Numbered from the stretch's first letter, positions 1 through 8,508 are shown. The stretch: DNA of 64,000 nt from Neomoorella thermoacetica (GCF_001875325.1 NZ_MDDC01000002.1:1-64000), one strand, 5' to 3'. Numbers and translations are program-made. Notes: a model not told the origin generated them from the letters alone.

Positions 1-242
1 TTTTTGCTGCAGTGGATACCCTCCCTGCCCAGCTGCTTTTGTATACGGGGACTGCCATACGTTTTACGGCTCTTGTTGTAGATATTCAAAATCTTTTCTT
101 TGATAATTTCATCCTGGCTCCGGCGTTGGCTTACAGGCCTTTTTAGCCAGCGGTAATATCCTGTCCGGGACACCTTTAAAACTCGGCACATCGTCTCGAC
201 ACGGAAAGTTCCCGTGTGCTCCCGGATAAACCGATACTTCAT
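1..242 (-). CDS. IS3-family transposase OrfB, N-terminal part (cut by window edge)
   Basis: The minus strand reads [18 protein letters not shown] and continues into an open frame that runs off the window start. This is the usual beginning of the IS3-family OrfB (DDE integrase-type catalytic subunit); the DDE domain itself lies outside the window. Its ATG (240-242) overlaps the OrfA stop as ATGA, but the frame is also open further upstream and meets OrfA at an A7G run, so OrfAB is probably made by -1 frameshifting. It belongs to the same element as the OrfA gene at 239-544. Confidence 0.8.
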   Translation of the reverse strand, partial: MKYRFIREHTGTFRVETMCRVLKVSRTGYYRWLKRPVSQRRSQDEIIKEKILNIYNKSRKTYGSPRIQKQLGREGIHCSK

Positions 243-544
243 TTCGGCATTTTGGAGAAGATGGCCACAGCTTTTTTTAAGATATCCCGTTCCTCCTGGG
301 CTATCGCCAGCTCTTTTTTCAGGCGGCGGTTTTCCTCTTCAAGATCGGTACCGCGCATCTGCTTTCCTATACCGGGAAAGGCGCGTTCTCCATACTTTAC
401 CTGCTCTCTTCGCCACCTGTTGAGCATGCTACTGTTGATCCCCAGGTCCCGGGCAATCTGGCTGGTAGTTTTGCCGCTGGTGCGGCATAGTTCGACGGCA
501 TTTCGCTTGAATTCTTCATCATATTTTCGTCTGGAATCCCCCAT
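239..544 (-). CDS. IS3-family transposase OrfA (helix-turn-helix subunit)
   Basis: About 101 residues. The N-terminal half is a transposase helix-turn-helix ([19 protein letters not shown], then [20 protein letters not shown]). The C-terminal half is a charged leucine-zipper-like helix ([18 protein letters not shown]). This is the OrfA layout of IS3-family elements, which binds the terminal repeats and forms OrfAB after frameshifting. The start at 544 ([11 protein letters not shown]) is chosen because family members begin there; the frame is open further upstream. The codons TTA AAA AAA GCT at 269-280 form the slippery run just before the OrfB frame takes over. Confidence 0.85.
   Translation of the reverse strand: MGDSRRKYDEEFKRNAVELCRTSGKTTSQIARDLGINSSMLNRWRREQVKYGERAFPGIGKQMRGTDLEEENRRLKKELAIAQEERDILKKAVAIFSKMPK
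272..278 (-). promoter_or_regulatory. Programmed -1 frameshift site (A7G) in IS3 orfA/orfB
   Basis: On the minus strand seven A residues are followed by G (271). Slipping back by one base moves OrfA (DILKK) into the frame [19 protein letters not shown], which joins smoothly to OrfB with no stop. A6G/A7G runs are the standard slippery sequence of IS3 elements. Use of the site is inferred; the open alternative frame is seen directly. Confidence 0.7.
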
Positions 545-590
545 GGACACAACGCCTCCTTGCTCTGATGATACACTCTTAACTCTGTGT

Positions 591-612
591 CCTACAAATC
601 GGGGGAGGGTCA
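591..612. repeat. Likely terminal end of the IS3 element
   Basis: Going right from OrfA, IS sequence ends around here: the minus strand reads TGACCCTCCCCCGATTTGTA, and the open frame of the restriction gene begins immediately to the right at 613. The matching inverted repeat would lie left of the window, so neither the repeat nor a target duplication can be confirmed. Confidence 0.5.
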
Positions 613-1695
613 ATCCCCGACAGGATCCGGGAGGACCCGTATCGGTTTTTGATCTGCGCCGACAAGTTCCAGACCGGCTATGACGAGCCGCTCCTGCACA
701 CGATGTACGTGGACAAGGTGCTCTCCGGGGTCAAGGCGGTGCAGACCCTCTCGCGCCTCAACCGAGCACACCCCCAGAAGCACGACACCTTCGTTCTCGA
801 TTTCGTCAACGACCCGGAGACGATCCGGAAGGCCTTCGAGCCCTACTACCGGACGACCATCCTCGCCGACGAGACCGACCCGAACAAGCTGCACGACCTT
901 AAGGCCGACCTTGACAGCTACCAGGTGTACGCGCCTGCGCAAGTTGATGAACTGGTGCGGCTCTACCTGAGCGGGGCCGACCGCGACCAGCTCGACCCGA
1001 TCCTCGACGCCTGCGTCGCCACCTACATGGAGCATCTCGACGAGGACGGTCAGGTCGACTTCAAGGGCAAAGTCAAGGCGTTTCTGCGAACCTATAACTT
1101 TCTGTCTTCGATCCTCCCCTACACCAACGCCGAGTGGGAGAAGCTATCGATCTTCCTCAACTTCCTGGTACCCAAGCTGCCGGCGCCGAAAGAGGAAGAC
1201 CTCTCAAAGGGCATCCTCGAGGCGATCGACATGGACAGCTACCGGGTCGAAAAGCAGGCGAGCATGAGGATAGCGCTTCCCGATGCGGATGCCGAGATCG
1301 AACCGGTGCCCACTGGGGGCGGTGGACACAAGCCCGAACCGGAGCTTGACCGTCTCTCGAACATCATCAAGGCTTTTAACGATCAGTTCGGCAACATTCC
1401 CTGGACCGACGCCGATCGGGTGCGCAAACTGATCACCGAGGAGATTCCTGCACGCGTAGCCGCCGACACCGCCTACCAGAACGCACGCAAGTATTCCGAC
1501 AAACAAAACGCACGCATCGAGCACGACAAGGCCCTCGTTCGGGTGATGACCGCGCTGCTCCGGGATGACACCGAGTTGTTCAAGCAATTCAGCGACAATG
1601 AGTCGTTCCGTCGCTGGCTGACCGATACGGTATTCGCACTGACCTACAGCGAACCTGGCGGCAAGGTAGCCAGTACGACTTCATCGACGGCTTAG
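613..1695 (+). pseudogene. hsdR: Type I restriction enzyme R subunit, C-terminal fragment
   Basis: The frame is open from 613 ([26 protein letters not shown]) to a stop at 1693-1695. It matches the end of the HsdR helicase motor ([40 protein letters not shown]) followed by the helical C-terminal domain that contacts the methylase core. The N-terminal nuclease and most of the helicase are absent because an IS3 element abuts the frame. The last dozen residues (GGKVASTTSSTA) do not look native, so the 3' end may be damaged too. TTG at 649 could start a protein but would lack the ATP-binding motifs. No hsdM or hsdS is in the window. Codon use is GC-rich, unlike some neighbours. Confidence 0.85.
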
Positions 1696-1742
1696 CCCGG
1701 CAGCTGCGCGACGCCGTGCCGGCCGAACATCCCGCCTCACCG

Positions 1743-1822
1743 GCAGCCACGAGTGGTCAATGCAGCTGGCCCATTACCTCACGACCCTAAAGAAAAAGCC
1801 TGGTGCCCTGGCCGGAAGTCAG
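1743..1822 (+). pseudogene. Short IS21 IstA-like scrap
   Basis: One frame reads SMQLAHYLTTLKKKPGALAGS. The pattern HYL..L.KKPGAL.GS is characteristic of the C-terminal part of IS21-family IstA transposases. It is a short scrap lying between the hsdR fragment and an IS66 remnant, with no start codon and no flanking IstA sequence. The match is by eye over about 20 residues only. Confidence 0.4.
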
Positions 1823-1829
1823 ATTTTTT

Positions 1830-1973
1830 ATGACCAAAGCCGAACTATAAAAACTATGGGAAACCCGGATAGCCGAATATCGAGCCAGCGGGCAGAGTGT
1901 TAAAGAATGGTGCGCCTCTCATGATGTATCCCCACGGCAGTTATGGTACTGGCTCCGGAAGTTTAAAAAGTAA
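1830..1973 (+). pseudogene. IS66-type TnpA accessory protein remnant with internal stop
   Basis: Starting at ATG 1830 the frame reads MTKAEL, a TAA stop at 1848-1850, then KLWETRIAEYRASGQSVKEW followed by CASHDVSPRQLWYWLRKFKK and a stop at 1971-1973. This is the N-terminal helix-turn-helix region of the small TnpA/InsN-type protein of IS66 elements. The in-frame stop and the absence of TnpB and TnpC downstream show it is dead. Its 3' end runs directly into the palindrome at 1970-2025. Confidence 0.65.
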
Positions 1974-2025
1974 GTGTAAAATAACCCCCGCCTTAAGTGC
2001 TAGGTGGGGGTTATTTTACACTTAC
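1970..2025. repeat. 56-bp palindrome with 20-bp perfect arms
   Basis: Positions 1970-1989 (GTAAGTGTAAAATAACCCCC) are repeated exactly in inverted orientation at 2006-2025, separated by 16 bases. The outermost GTAAG/CTTAC matches the kind of end carried by IS66 elements. It may be two IS66-like terminal repeats left after an internal deletion, or simply a strong hairpin. The end of the IS66 TnpA remnant overlaps the left arm. Confidence 0.75.
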
Positions 2026-2463
2026 GTCTATATTGGTTTTTCCTGCTAAGGAAAAATATTTTACTGCAACCCTTTTACAGCATAGGTATAATTAAGCCAT
2101 ACTTAATTGTGAAATCAGGAACAAAAGCGGAGAGAAAGCGGCGATGAAGTGGAGGATGTAGGGGGTGATGCAGATTTAGTGTAATTTAAATTTCTAGAAC
2201 CCCTGGTAAAATAAAGAACAACAGGAGAAACCGCTGATAGCTGTTAATCACGGCCTGATTGATTATACTGATACCCGCTTCTTAACTCAGGAGGATTTTA
2301 CGATATTGCTGCCGGTGAAAGACGCTGCATCGATATCCTGGCAGAGGCCCGCTACAGTAATGTTAAAACCCGGTACCACCTTTTTCAATGACCCCGTGCA
2401 GGGGTCTTATCTTTTTCCCTTGATGAATATACATTAACGATGTTGATCGCGAGGGGGATGAAG
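2026..2463. other. Gene-poor stretch after the IS remnants
   Basis: No convincing gene. One frame on the plus strand is open from about 2234 (CTG) to a stop at 2435-2437 (LIAVNHGLIDYTDTRF at its start), but it has no ribosome-binding site and I recognise nothing in it; it may be the tail of a decayed gene. The rest is AT-rich sequence without clear signals. Confidence 0.4.
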
Positions 2464-3597
2464 GTGGTCCGGGTTTTATTCTTGCGCCGGCGGTGGATGA
2501 AGCTGGCGGTTCCAGGCGCCTTCCTCTTGGCCGGCTTGTCCCTCTTCCTATTTTATCAGAAAAACTTGCCGGTAATGGCGCCCCCCGCCCCGGGGGAGTT
2601 GACGGAGCACCTGACAACCATCTTCACTGCCCGGGCCAGGGCCATGGTCAACGGTAATTATGAAGGGCTGGAGGCTTTTTATGATGCCACGACGACCAGC
2701 GGCCGGTTTGCCCTGAACCATGAAATCGGCCGCATTAAATACGTTCAGGAGTGGTTGCAGAAACGCCAGGTAACCCTGGCCGGCAGTCACCTGGACCTGG
2801 CCGTTGTCGACAGCGGTAGCGAAGGGGATAAGGGCTGGGCCTCGGTATCCCAGCATTTGATCCTCAGTTACCGGCACCAGGGGGAGCCGCAAGAAACAGT
2901 CAACCGGATGGGGTTTCGTACCCTCCACTGGGTGGAACTGGTCAAGCGGGACGGCCGGTGGCTGATCAACCGCGACTGGTACTGGGACCCTTTTGAAACC
3001 GACGACCTGAAACCAGAAATCGCCCCCGGCACGGCTGTATGCAAGGCGCTGCCGCCGCCGGTAAAGGGTAAATACCGCCGTGAGGCGGCGGTGGCCTATG
3101 CCGACCGCTACAGCGGCGTGCGCCTGGGTCCCGGGGACGGCCGCTACAACCGGAAGTACCGTGACTTTACCGGCCTGGGCGGCGATTGTGCCAGCTTTGC
3201 CTCCCAGGTCTTGAGCGACAAAGAAGCCGGCGGCATACCCCGGGACTGGGTTTGGAATTACCATAACGGCGAGGGCAGCCAGGCCTGGGCCCAGGCAGCC
3301 GCCCTGGTCTATTACCTTCTGGACAGCGGCCTGGCGGTGCGCCTGGCAAGAGGTGATTTCCAGGAAGTAACCAGGTCCACTTCTAATTACCCCTACGGGG
3401 CGGTCAACGCCCTGCAACCGGGTGACATCATCGGTTATGAAGAAGGGGGCGAGTTAAGCCATGTCTCGGTGGTTGTAGGCCGGGACTCGGCCGGATATGT
3501 CCTGGTCGACAGCCATACGGCCGACCGTTACCATGTCCCCTGGGACATGGGTTGGAAGGGCCGGACCATCTACTGGCTCCTCCAGGTAGTCTATTGA
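2464..3597 (+). CDS. Membrane-anchored amidase_6-type protein
   Basis: About 377 residues. A basic N-terminus and one hydrophobic segment (LAVPGAFLLAGLSLFLFY) suggest a membrane anchor with the rest outside. The middle part (EHLTTIFTARARAMVNGNYE onward) resembles an NTF2-like domain. The C-terminal third matches the putative amidase domain (amidase_6): AVAYADRYSG, a GGDCASFASQVL cysteine motif, and LSHVSVVVG with the candidate histidine. A role in cell-wall peptide cleavage is inferred. GTG 2464 has GAGGGGG six bases upstream; ATG 2440 and 2458 are alternatives with worse spacing. It is followed by the convergent nitroreductase. Confidence 0.7.
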   Translation: MVRVLFLRRRWMKLAVPGAFLLAGLSLFLFYQKNLPVMAPPAPGELTEHLTTIFTARARAMVNGNYEGLEAFYDATTTSGRFALNHEIGRIKYVQEWLQKRQVTLAGSHLDLAVVDSGSEGDKGWASVSQHLILSYRHQGEPQETVNRMGFRTLHWVELVKRDGRWLINRDWYWDPFETDDLKPEIAPGTAVCKALPPPVKGKYRREAAVAYADRYSGVRLGPGDGRYNRKYRDFTGLGGDCASFASQVLSDKEAGGIPRDWVWNYHNGEGSQAWAQAAALVYYLLDSGLAVRLARGDFQEVTRSTSNYPYGAVNALQPGDIIGYEEGGELSHVSVVVGRDSAGYVLVDSHTADRYHVPWDMGWKGRTIYWLLQVVY

Positions 3598-3745
3598 TCT
3601 TTACCCGTTCTCGCCTGCGGGCAGGGCCCGGCGCAAATTTGCCTGCCGCCAAAAACTACCGGTAGGAATGGGGAAGGGCAACAGGACAGAGGCCGGAGGA
3701 ATCTCCGGGCAACAAAAAAGGCGCCGCCAGGCGCCCTTAAAAAAA

Positions 3746-4327
3746 TTAAAATCCAATCCAGGTAACCACTTCATCCAGCTTTTTACGGGGTGCGGCTACC
3801 GGGCTTTCAGCCGGATAACCCAGGGGGGTGATGGCGACGATTTCCTTATCATTGGGGATGGCCAGGGCTTTGCGCAACTCGGCCTCATTGTTCAGGGGCC
3901 CGGTCATCCAGCAGGTACCCAGCCCCTCGCTGGTGGCGGCCAGGAGCAGGTGGCTGAAGGAGGCGGCCACGCTTTCCAGGTTCATTTTACGGAGAGCAGG
4001 ATGGCCGTGGGCCGGGCTCAGGGCTACAATGACCACCGGCGCCCCGCCCAGGGTTTTGGCCCACTGCAAAAAGCCTTCCTGCTGGGGGTTACGCTGGCCC
4101 TCCGGAGGCATGCCGAATTCAACGATCCGGCCGTAACTCCGGGCCACCTCGTCCTTCTTGGGGCCGGTGACGACCAGGAAGTGCCATTGCTGCCAGTTGA
4201 GGCCCGAGGGAGCCCAGGTGGCCATCTCCAGGATTCTGGTTATAACCTCCCTGGGCACCGGGTCGGGTTTAAACTTGCGGATGCTTCGCCGCGTCTTGAT
4301 GGCTTCATACAGTTCCAAGCAGCTCAT
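3746..4327 (-). CDS. Nitroreductase-family FMN oxidoreductase
   Basis: 193 residues with the nitroreductase opening LYEAIKTRRSIRKFKPDPVP, followed by MATWAPSGLNWQQWHFLVV, the FMN-binding stretch typical of the family. The C-terminal half has GLGTCWMTGPL and AITPLGYPAE, both common in two-layer nitroreductases. Such proteins use FMN and NAD(P)H to reduce nitro compounds, quinones or enones; the natural substrate cannot be told. It stands alone, convergent with the amidase gene. Confidence 0.85.
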   Translation of the reverse strand: MSCLELYEAIKTRRSIRKFKPDPVPREVITRILEMATWAPSGLNWQQWHFLVVTGPKKDEVARSYGRIVEFGMPPEGQRNPQQEGFLQWAKTLGGAPVVIVALSPAHGHPALRKMNLESVAASFSHLLLAATSEGLGTCWMTGPLNNEAELRKALAIPNDKEIVAITPLGYPAESPVAAPRKKLDEVVTWIGF

Positions 4328-4480
4328 CTCCTTATTTACTTTTCTTTAAGGTATATTTTTCACCTTTTGCTAGCTGGTGTCAAGAAGGACCCCGCACATA
4401 AAGCGGGCCCGGAAATCTTAAACTAAACTCTGAAAGAAATAATGGGCTGCCAAGTACTAGCTGAACGGAGGTGAAGGGAT

Positions 4481-4756
4481 GTGCAACAGGGAGAGAACAG
4501 CTGGGAGAAGTGGAAGGATACCCTGTCCATGGTAGTAAACCTGGGCGATAAAATGGGTTTGGAAGAAAAGACCATGGACCGGATAGCCCTGCGCCTGGGG
4601 AACTGGCTGGCCAACCATATCGACCCCGTGAACCGGGAGCAGCGGCTTCTCAAGGAACTCTGGGATGTCGCCCATGAGGATGAACGCCAGGTGCTGGCCG
4701 CCCTGATTACCAGGATGGTCAGCGACGGCCGCCGGCAGGAGAATATGGTGCACTAA
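4481..4756 (+). CDS. DUF3243-type small protein
   Basis: 91 residues, all helical in character, with no signal peptide or membrane segment. The pattern WEKWKDTLSMVVNLGDKMGL, LGNWLANHIDPVNREQRLLK and LWDVAHEDERQVLAALITRM fits the DUF3243 family of small Firmicute proteins, function unknown. The GTG start at 4481 has GGAGGTGAAGG just upstream. A terminator follows immediately. Confidence 0.7.
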   Translation: MQQGENSWEKWKDTLSMVVNLGDKMGLEEKTMDRIALRLGNWLANHIDPVNREQRLLKELWDVAHEDERQVLAALITRMVSDGRRQENMVH

Positions 4757-4761
4757 ACACT

Positions 4762-4791
4762 AAAAGGGAGCCCCGGGCTCCCTTTTTAGTG
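4762..4791 (+). terminator. Intrinsic terminator after the DUF3243 gene
   Basis: GGGAGCC and GGCTCCC arms separated by three bases and followed by TTTTT. It is partly symmetric (A-run on the left), so it may also serve the ferredoxin gene coming from the other side. Confidence 0.8.
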
Positions 4792-4813
4792 TACTGCTGT
4801 TCCGGTGTGCTCC

Positions 4814-5002
4814 CTAGACCTCTTTAATGGCCTCGGTCGGGCAGGAATCAATTGATTCCCGGGCGCAATCCTCGGCACCCTCTGGCACCTCTTCTACAAT
4901 AACGTGGGAAAGCCCTTCATCATCCCAGTCAAAAACGCTTGGGCACAGGTCGATGCAGGTACCGCAGGCAATGCAGAGATCCTGGTCAACGATGACTTTC
5001 AT
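4814..5002 (-). CDS. Small 4Fe-4S ferredoxin
   Basis: 62 residues. Three cysteines lie in CIACGTCIDLCP and a further one in the C-terminal SCPTEAI, the pattern of a single-cluster [4Fe-4S] ferredoxin of the thermophile type. A fifth cysteine (DCARES) lies between. It is a soluble low-potential electron carrier; partners are not indicated by neighbours. The start at 5002 (MKVIVDQDLC) has GGAGGGAAGGAT directly upstream; the longer frame to 5032 overlaps this site and is rejected. Confidence 0.9.
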   Translation of the reverse strand: MKVIVDQDLCIACGTCIDLCPSVFDWDDEGLSHVIVEEVPEGAEDCARESIDSCPTEAIKEV

Positions 5003-5070
5003 ATCCTTCCCTCCAAAATCTTGTCTCCCCAAAGTATTAGCTATTTTTTACCGCCAGGCGCCATTTCATA

Positions 5071-6489
5071 CTAGCGGGTCGCCTCTTTGGTCCGTGGAGT
5101 TTTAACCCACGTCTGGGGCTGGCGGTTCAGGGCCTTCATGATGGAAGCTGCCGTATATGGCAGGGGCAAGAAGAAACTGGCAAAGGGCAGGGCCAGGAGT
5201 TGCAGGAACCCGATAAACTGCTGCCACCAGTTAACCGGCGCCATCAACCGGTGGAAGTGGCCGTAAGCATAAAAAGTAAAGGCAAAGTAGATGAAAACCA
5301 GGTAATGGAGGACCACGCGGATTTTAAAAGGGACGATCGAGGGATCAAGGCCGCCGTTCAGCCCCAGGATAACAATGGATAAGGGCACCAGTACTGCGCC
5401 CTGATAGAGGAGCCACTCGCCCTGGCCCTTCCAGAAGAGGTTGTGGAGGAGGGGACCCCTCTTATCCCAGGAATACTGGTAGGCATAACGGAATTTATCA
5501 CAGACCTGGAGGTGACCGCTACCCCAGCGCAAGCGCTGCCGGAAAAAGGCGTACAGGGTGGCCGGCGTTTGTTCGGTGCTGAAATAAGGGAAATACTCGG
5601 CCCAGACCCCTGTCTCCAGGAAGGCCCGCACCCCCAGCTCGAGGTCTTCCGTCAGGGCGCGGTGATCATAACCCCCGATACGCTCCAGGAGGCGCCGGCC
5701 GACGAAGAGGTTGGTGCCCCCTACGAAGGGCAGCTTCTTCATTAGTATGGGCAGGTAGATCTCATGGGAGATGGCCTGGTAGATAGCAGCGATCTTCGTA
5801 ATAATACCCAGCTGGTAGAAATTTCGCACCTGGAAGACAGGACCCTGCCAGATACGCTCCCGCGGATCATGGAGCCAGGACCAGGCTATGTAAAGGAGAA
5901 CATCAGCCTCGGGATGGCTCTCGGCGTCATAGAAACCACAAATAGTCGTCCGCGGGTCGACGAACTCCAGGCCGTAGTTCAGGGCCCGGCCCTTGGTTGA
6001 AGGGATGCTGTGCCCCCGCCGTGAACCCCGGAAGCGGCCGTCAAAATCGTAGGGAACGGTACAATGCTTCAGCTGGGGCATACCCGGGCGCGCGGCAAAT
6101 TCCCGGATCTTGGCCTCCACCACTTCCATGGTGGTAGGCCCCTCACCCTGGCCCCCGGCCCTGGCCAGGGCTTCCTTTTCATCGGTGATTACCAGGATTT
6201 CATAACGATCATTGGGGTAGTTTAAGGCGGCCAGGTTTTCGATGGTGTTGGCTATAACCTCGGACTCGTTGCGGGCCGGGACCATAATGGTAAAGAAGGG
6301 GAGCTCCAGGCCCTTCGAGTCGGCCAGTTTTTTTACCTTTTCCGCATCAAGGGGCAGGCGTTTCCGCCAGTGATTCTTGACGGCGTACCATTTCCAGTAG
6401 AAATACCTCAGGAAGAGGCCGAAAAAAAGCAGGTAGAACCCCACGGTAATTAAATAAAGGATTTGCGCTGGACTTATCGTTTCCCAATC
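5071..6489 (-). CDS. Membrane glycosyltransferase family 2
   Basis: About 472 residues. One N-terminal membrane segment (ILYLITVGFYLLFFGLFL) precedes a GT2 catalytic domain with FFTIMVPARNESEVI, the metal-binding-type FYDAESHPE, TEDLELG and QRLRWGSGHLQ (the Q..RW acceptor motif of processive GT2 enzymes). Several C-terminal membrane segments follow (VLVPLSIVILGL, LVFIYFAFTFYAYG, FIGFLQLLALPFASFFLPL). It probably adds sugars to an extracellular polysaccharide or lipid; the product is not predictable. ATG 6489 has GGGGGAATC upstream; TTG 6531 is an alternative. Confidence 0.85.
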   Translation of the reverse strand, partial: DWETISPAQILYLITVGFYLLFFGLFLRYFYWKWYAVKNHWRKRLPLDAEKVKKLADSKGLELPFFTIMVPARNESEVIANTIENLAALNYPNDRYEILVITDEKEALARAGGQGEGPTTMEVVEAKIREFAARPGMPQLKHCTVPYDFDGRFRGSRRGHSIPSTKGRALNYGLEFVDPRTTICGFYDAESHPEADVLLYIAWSWLHDPRERIWQGPVFQVRNFYQLGIITKIAAIYQAISHEIYLPILMKKLPFVGGTNLFVGRRLLERIGGYDHRALTEDLELGVRAFLETGVWAEYFPYFSTEQTPATLYAFFRQRLRWGSGHLQVCDKFRYAYQYSWDKRGPLLHNLFWKGQGEWLLYQGAVLVPLSIVILGLNGGLDPSIVPFKIRVVLHYLVFIYFAFTFYAYGHFHRLMAPVNWWQQFIGFLQLLALPFASFFLPLPYTAASIMKALNRQPQTWVKTPRTKEATR

Positions 6490-6679
6490 CATACTGATTC
6501 CCCCAATCAGGGTATTCAATACCGCATCCAATTATAACATCGGTACCGGCTCCCACCAATTGGTCGGTATATCGGTACAAGGACCGGAGATCTTATTAAG
6601 GCGCCAGGACATTGATTTACCGCCTTCAGGTCGCTATTGCTGGTTCTAAGTACTCGGTCCTCTTGATGACATCATTATA

Positions 6680-6708
6680 TTGACGGCGAAATTCTAAAAT
6701 AGTATGAT
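6680..6708 (+). promoter_or_regulatory. Sigma-A-type promoter for ccdA/tlpA
   Basis: TTGACG (6680-6685) and TATGAT (6703-6708) are separated by 17 bases, just upstream of the CcdA gene. Confidence 0.65.
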
Positions 6709-6726
6709 TAAAAAGAGGTGATCCCT

Positions 6727-7410
6727 GTGGTCGACGTATCCCTGGTCATAGCCTTCGTTGCCGGCTTACTCTCCTTCTTTTCTCCCTGCATTATACCCCT
6801 CTTACCGGCCTACTTTACTTATCTCGGCGGTTCGGCTGTAGCCAGCGGCCAGGTACAGGACCTGGGCCGCTCCTTCTTAGCCGGGCGGGCGGCCCTTTTT
6901 ACGGCCGGTTTTGCCCTGATTTTTATTCTCCTGGGAGCCTCGGCAGGGGGCCTGGGTTACGTTCTCCAGGCCTACCGGCCGGTGCTAAACCGTCTCGGTG
7001 GAATTTTAATTATAATATTCGGTATGCAGGTGGCCGGAATTGGGCGTATACCCTTCCTGGCCCGGGAAAAAAAGTGGGAGCTCCAGCCTCGCACCCCCGG
7101 GGCGGCAGCTTCCTTTCTCCTGGGGATGGCCTTCGCCACCGGTTGGACTCCCTGCATTGGCCCGGTCCTGGGCTCTATTTTAATTTATGCCGGCAGCCAG
7201 GCCACCCTTCTCCAGGGAATGCTGCTCCTGGCTGTCTATTCCCTGGGCCTGGCCGTACCCTTCCTGCTGGCTGCCCTGTTCCTGGGACCGGTTTTATACT
7301 CCCTGCGGAAGTTTTCCCGTTATTTGCCGCAAATATCCCTGATAAGCGGTATTATTCTTGTCGTTATGGGGGTTCTGGTCTTTTTCGGCCGTTTGAACAC
7401 CTTTATTTAA
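6727..7410 (+). CDS. ccdA: CcdA-type thiol-disulfide membrane transporter
   Basis: About 227 residues with six hydrophobic segments. The two conserved cysteine motifs of the DsbD/CcdA family are present: FSPCIIPLLPAYF near the N-terminus and GWTPCIGPVLG in the middle. CcdA passes electrons from cytoplasmic thioredoxin across the membrane to extracytoplasmic thiol proteins. The TlpA-like gene 18 bases downstream is the likely recipient, and the two form an operon. GTG 6727 lies five bases after GAGGTGAT; GTG 6718 overlaps that site. Confidence 0.9.
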   Translation: MVDVSLVIAFVAGLLSFFSPCIIPLLPAYFTYLGGSAVASGQVQDLGRSFLAGRAALFTAGFALIFILLGASAGGLGYVLQAYRPVLNRLGGILIIIFGMQVAGIGRIPFLAREKKWELQPRTPGAAASFLLGMAFATGWTPCIGPVLGSILIYAGSQATLLQGMLLLAVYSLGLAVPFLLAALFLGPVLYSLRKFSRYLPQISLISGIILVVMGVLVFFGRLNTFI

Positions 7411-7428
7411 GACTGGAGGAATGTAGCT

Positions 7429-7932
7429 ATGCAACCTAAATGGCGGGTGCCACTGCTGATTATCCTAGTCATGGTTGCCGTCCTGGCCCTTTCCTTTTTC
7501 CTGCCGCGCCGGGGCGACCTGGTACGTGCCCCGGACTTTACTCTGCAGGCCCTGGACGGTAGCCAGGTCAGTCTAAAGAGGTTGCAGGGCCAGGTGGTGG
7601 TCTTAAACTTCTGGGCGACCTGGTGCCCCTATTGCGTCGCGGAAATGGAGGAACTGGATGCCGCTGCCGGGAGGCTGGCACCCCGGGGAGTGAAGGTCCT
7701 AGCCGTTAATATCATGCAGCGGGAGACAATCCAGGGTATCCGTGCCTTCCTGGGCGAAAAAAGACATAATTACCTGGTCCTCCTGGACTGGGGCAGTAAG
7801 GTGGCAGATGCATACGGGGTAAGCGGCATACCCACCACCTTTATCATTGATCGCCAGGGCCTCCTGCGCCGCGTCAAGAATGGTCCCCTGGGCCCGGGCG
7901 AACTGGATAGCCTCCTGCAGGACCTCCTCTAA
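7429..7932 (+). CDS. TlpA/ResA-like extracytoplasmic thioredoxin
   Basis: 167 residues. An N-terminal uncleaved signal or anchor (LLIILVMVAVLALSFFL) is followed by a redoxin domain: APDFTLQALDGSQVSL, VVLNFWATWCPYCVAEMEEL with the CPYC active site, and the cis-proline region SGIPTTFIIDRQG. It would reduce disulfides outside the membrane, for example in cytochrome c apoproteins or spore proteins, with electrons from the adjacent CcdA. No cytochrome c synthesis genes are in the window. Confidence 0.9.
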   Translation: MQPKWRVPLLIILVMVAVLALSFFLPRRGDLVRAPDFTLQALDGSQVSLKRLQGQVVVLNFWATWCPYCVAEMEELDAAAGRLAPRGVKVLAVNIMQRETIQGIRAFLGEKRHNYLVLLDWGSKVADAYGVSGIPTTFIIDRQGLLRRVKNGPLGPGELDSLLQDLL

Positions 7933-7940
7933 ACGTGTAT

Positions 7941-7975
7941 AAATAAAACCGGCAGGGACCTTCGTTCCTGCCGGT
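7941..7975 (-). terminator. Terminator hairpin between convergent genes
   Basis: ACCGGCAGG (7948-7956) pairs with CCTGCCGGT (7967-7975). On the minus strand it is followed by TTTTATTTAT, so it mainly ends the DUF2680 gene. Confidence 0.65.
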
Positions 7976-8023
7976 GATCTCCTGGCCGCGACGACCGTCG
8001 TAATTGGCGGGATTAAACGCTTT

Positions 8024-8428
8024 TTAAATACCGATGTAGCCGTGCATCATGCCGGGGTGGTAATAGGCAGAATTTTGATTCCCCTGGCCCGGGTTAGAGC
8101 CGGCACGACCGTTGCCCCAGCCACCCATCATACCGTAGCCGGCGCCATGTCCACCGCAAAAACCGGGTCCGAAACCGGGACCAAAGTCATTTTCTTCCCG
8201 GTACTTCTCCATTTGCTGGATGTGCTGCTTCATCAGGTCACCCTGCTCTCTGGTCAGCTGGCCGCTCTCCACATACTTGTCGATGATCTGCTGGCGCAAC
8301 CGGGCGATTTGCTGGTAGAGGGCGTTAATGTCCGCCTTTTGCTGGTCCGACATGGCTGCAAAGGCCGCCGGCGCCAGCACCCCCAGCATTAATACTACGG
8401 CGAGGACGATAGCGATTTTTTTCTTCAT
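8024..8428 (-). CDS. Secreted DUF2680-type protein
   Basis: About 134 residues. A signal peptide (KKKIAIVLAVVLMLGVLAPAAFAA) is followed by a helical stretch (INALYQQIARLRQQIIDKYVESGQL) typical of DUF2680, then a Gly/Asn/His-rich tail (GFGPGFCGGHGAGYGMMGGW). Function is unknown; the family is secreted and common in Firmicutes. ATG 8428 follows AAAGGAGGTGGCGCGG; GTG 8437 sits inside that site and is rejected. Confidence 0.75.
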   Translation of the reverse strand: MKKKIAIVLAVVLMLGVLAPAAFAAMSDQQKADINALYQQIARLRQQIIDKYVESGQLTREQGDLMKQHIQQMEKYREENDFGPGFGPGFCGGHGAGYGMMGGWGNGRAGSNPGQGNQNSAYYHPGMMHGYIGI

Positions 8429-8508
8429 CCGCGCCACCTCCTTTCAGCTTCTAGTTTAACCCCGGGATATCATAAAATTATGGTGATAATGTGAAGAAAG
8501 TGTGAAAC

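Noticed and set aside
649-1695. TTG 649 as the start of a complete protein
   Set aside because: The homology to HsdR continues upstream to 613 without a start codon, so this is the truncated end of a longer gene.
2234-2437. 68-codon open frame before the amidase gene
   Set aside because: No start with a ribosome-binding site and no recognisable similarity; listed only as part of the gene-poor stretch.
3668-4426. 252-residue plus-strand frame opposite the nitroreductase
   Set aside because: It is the antisense of a clear nitroreductase, has no family traits and runs through the intergenic region.
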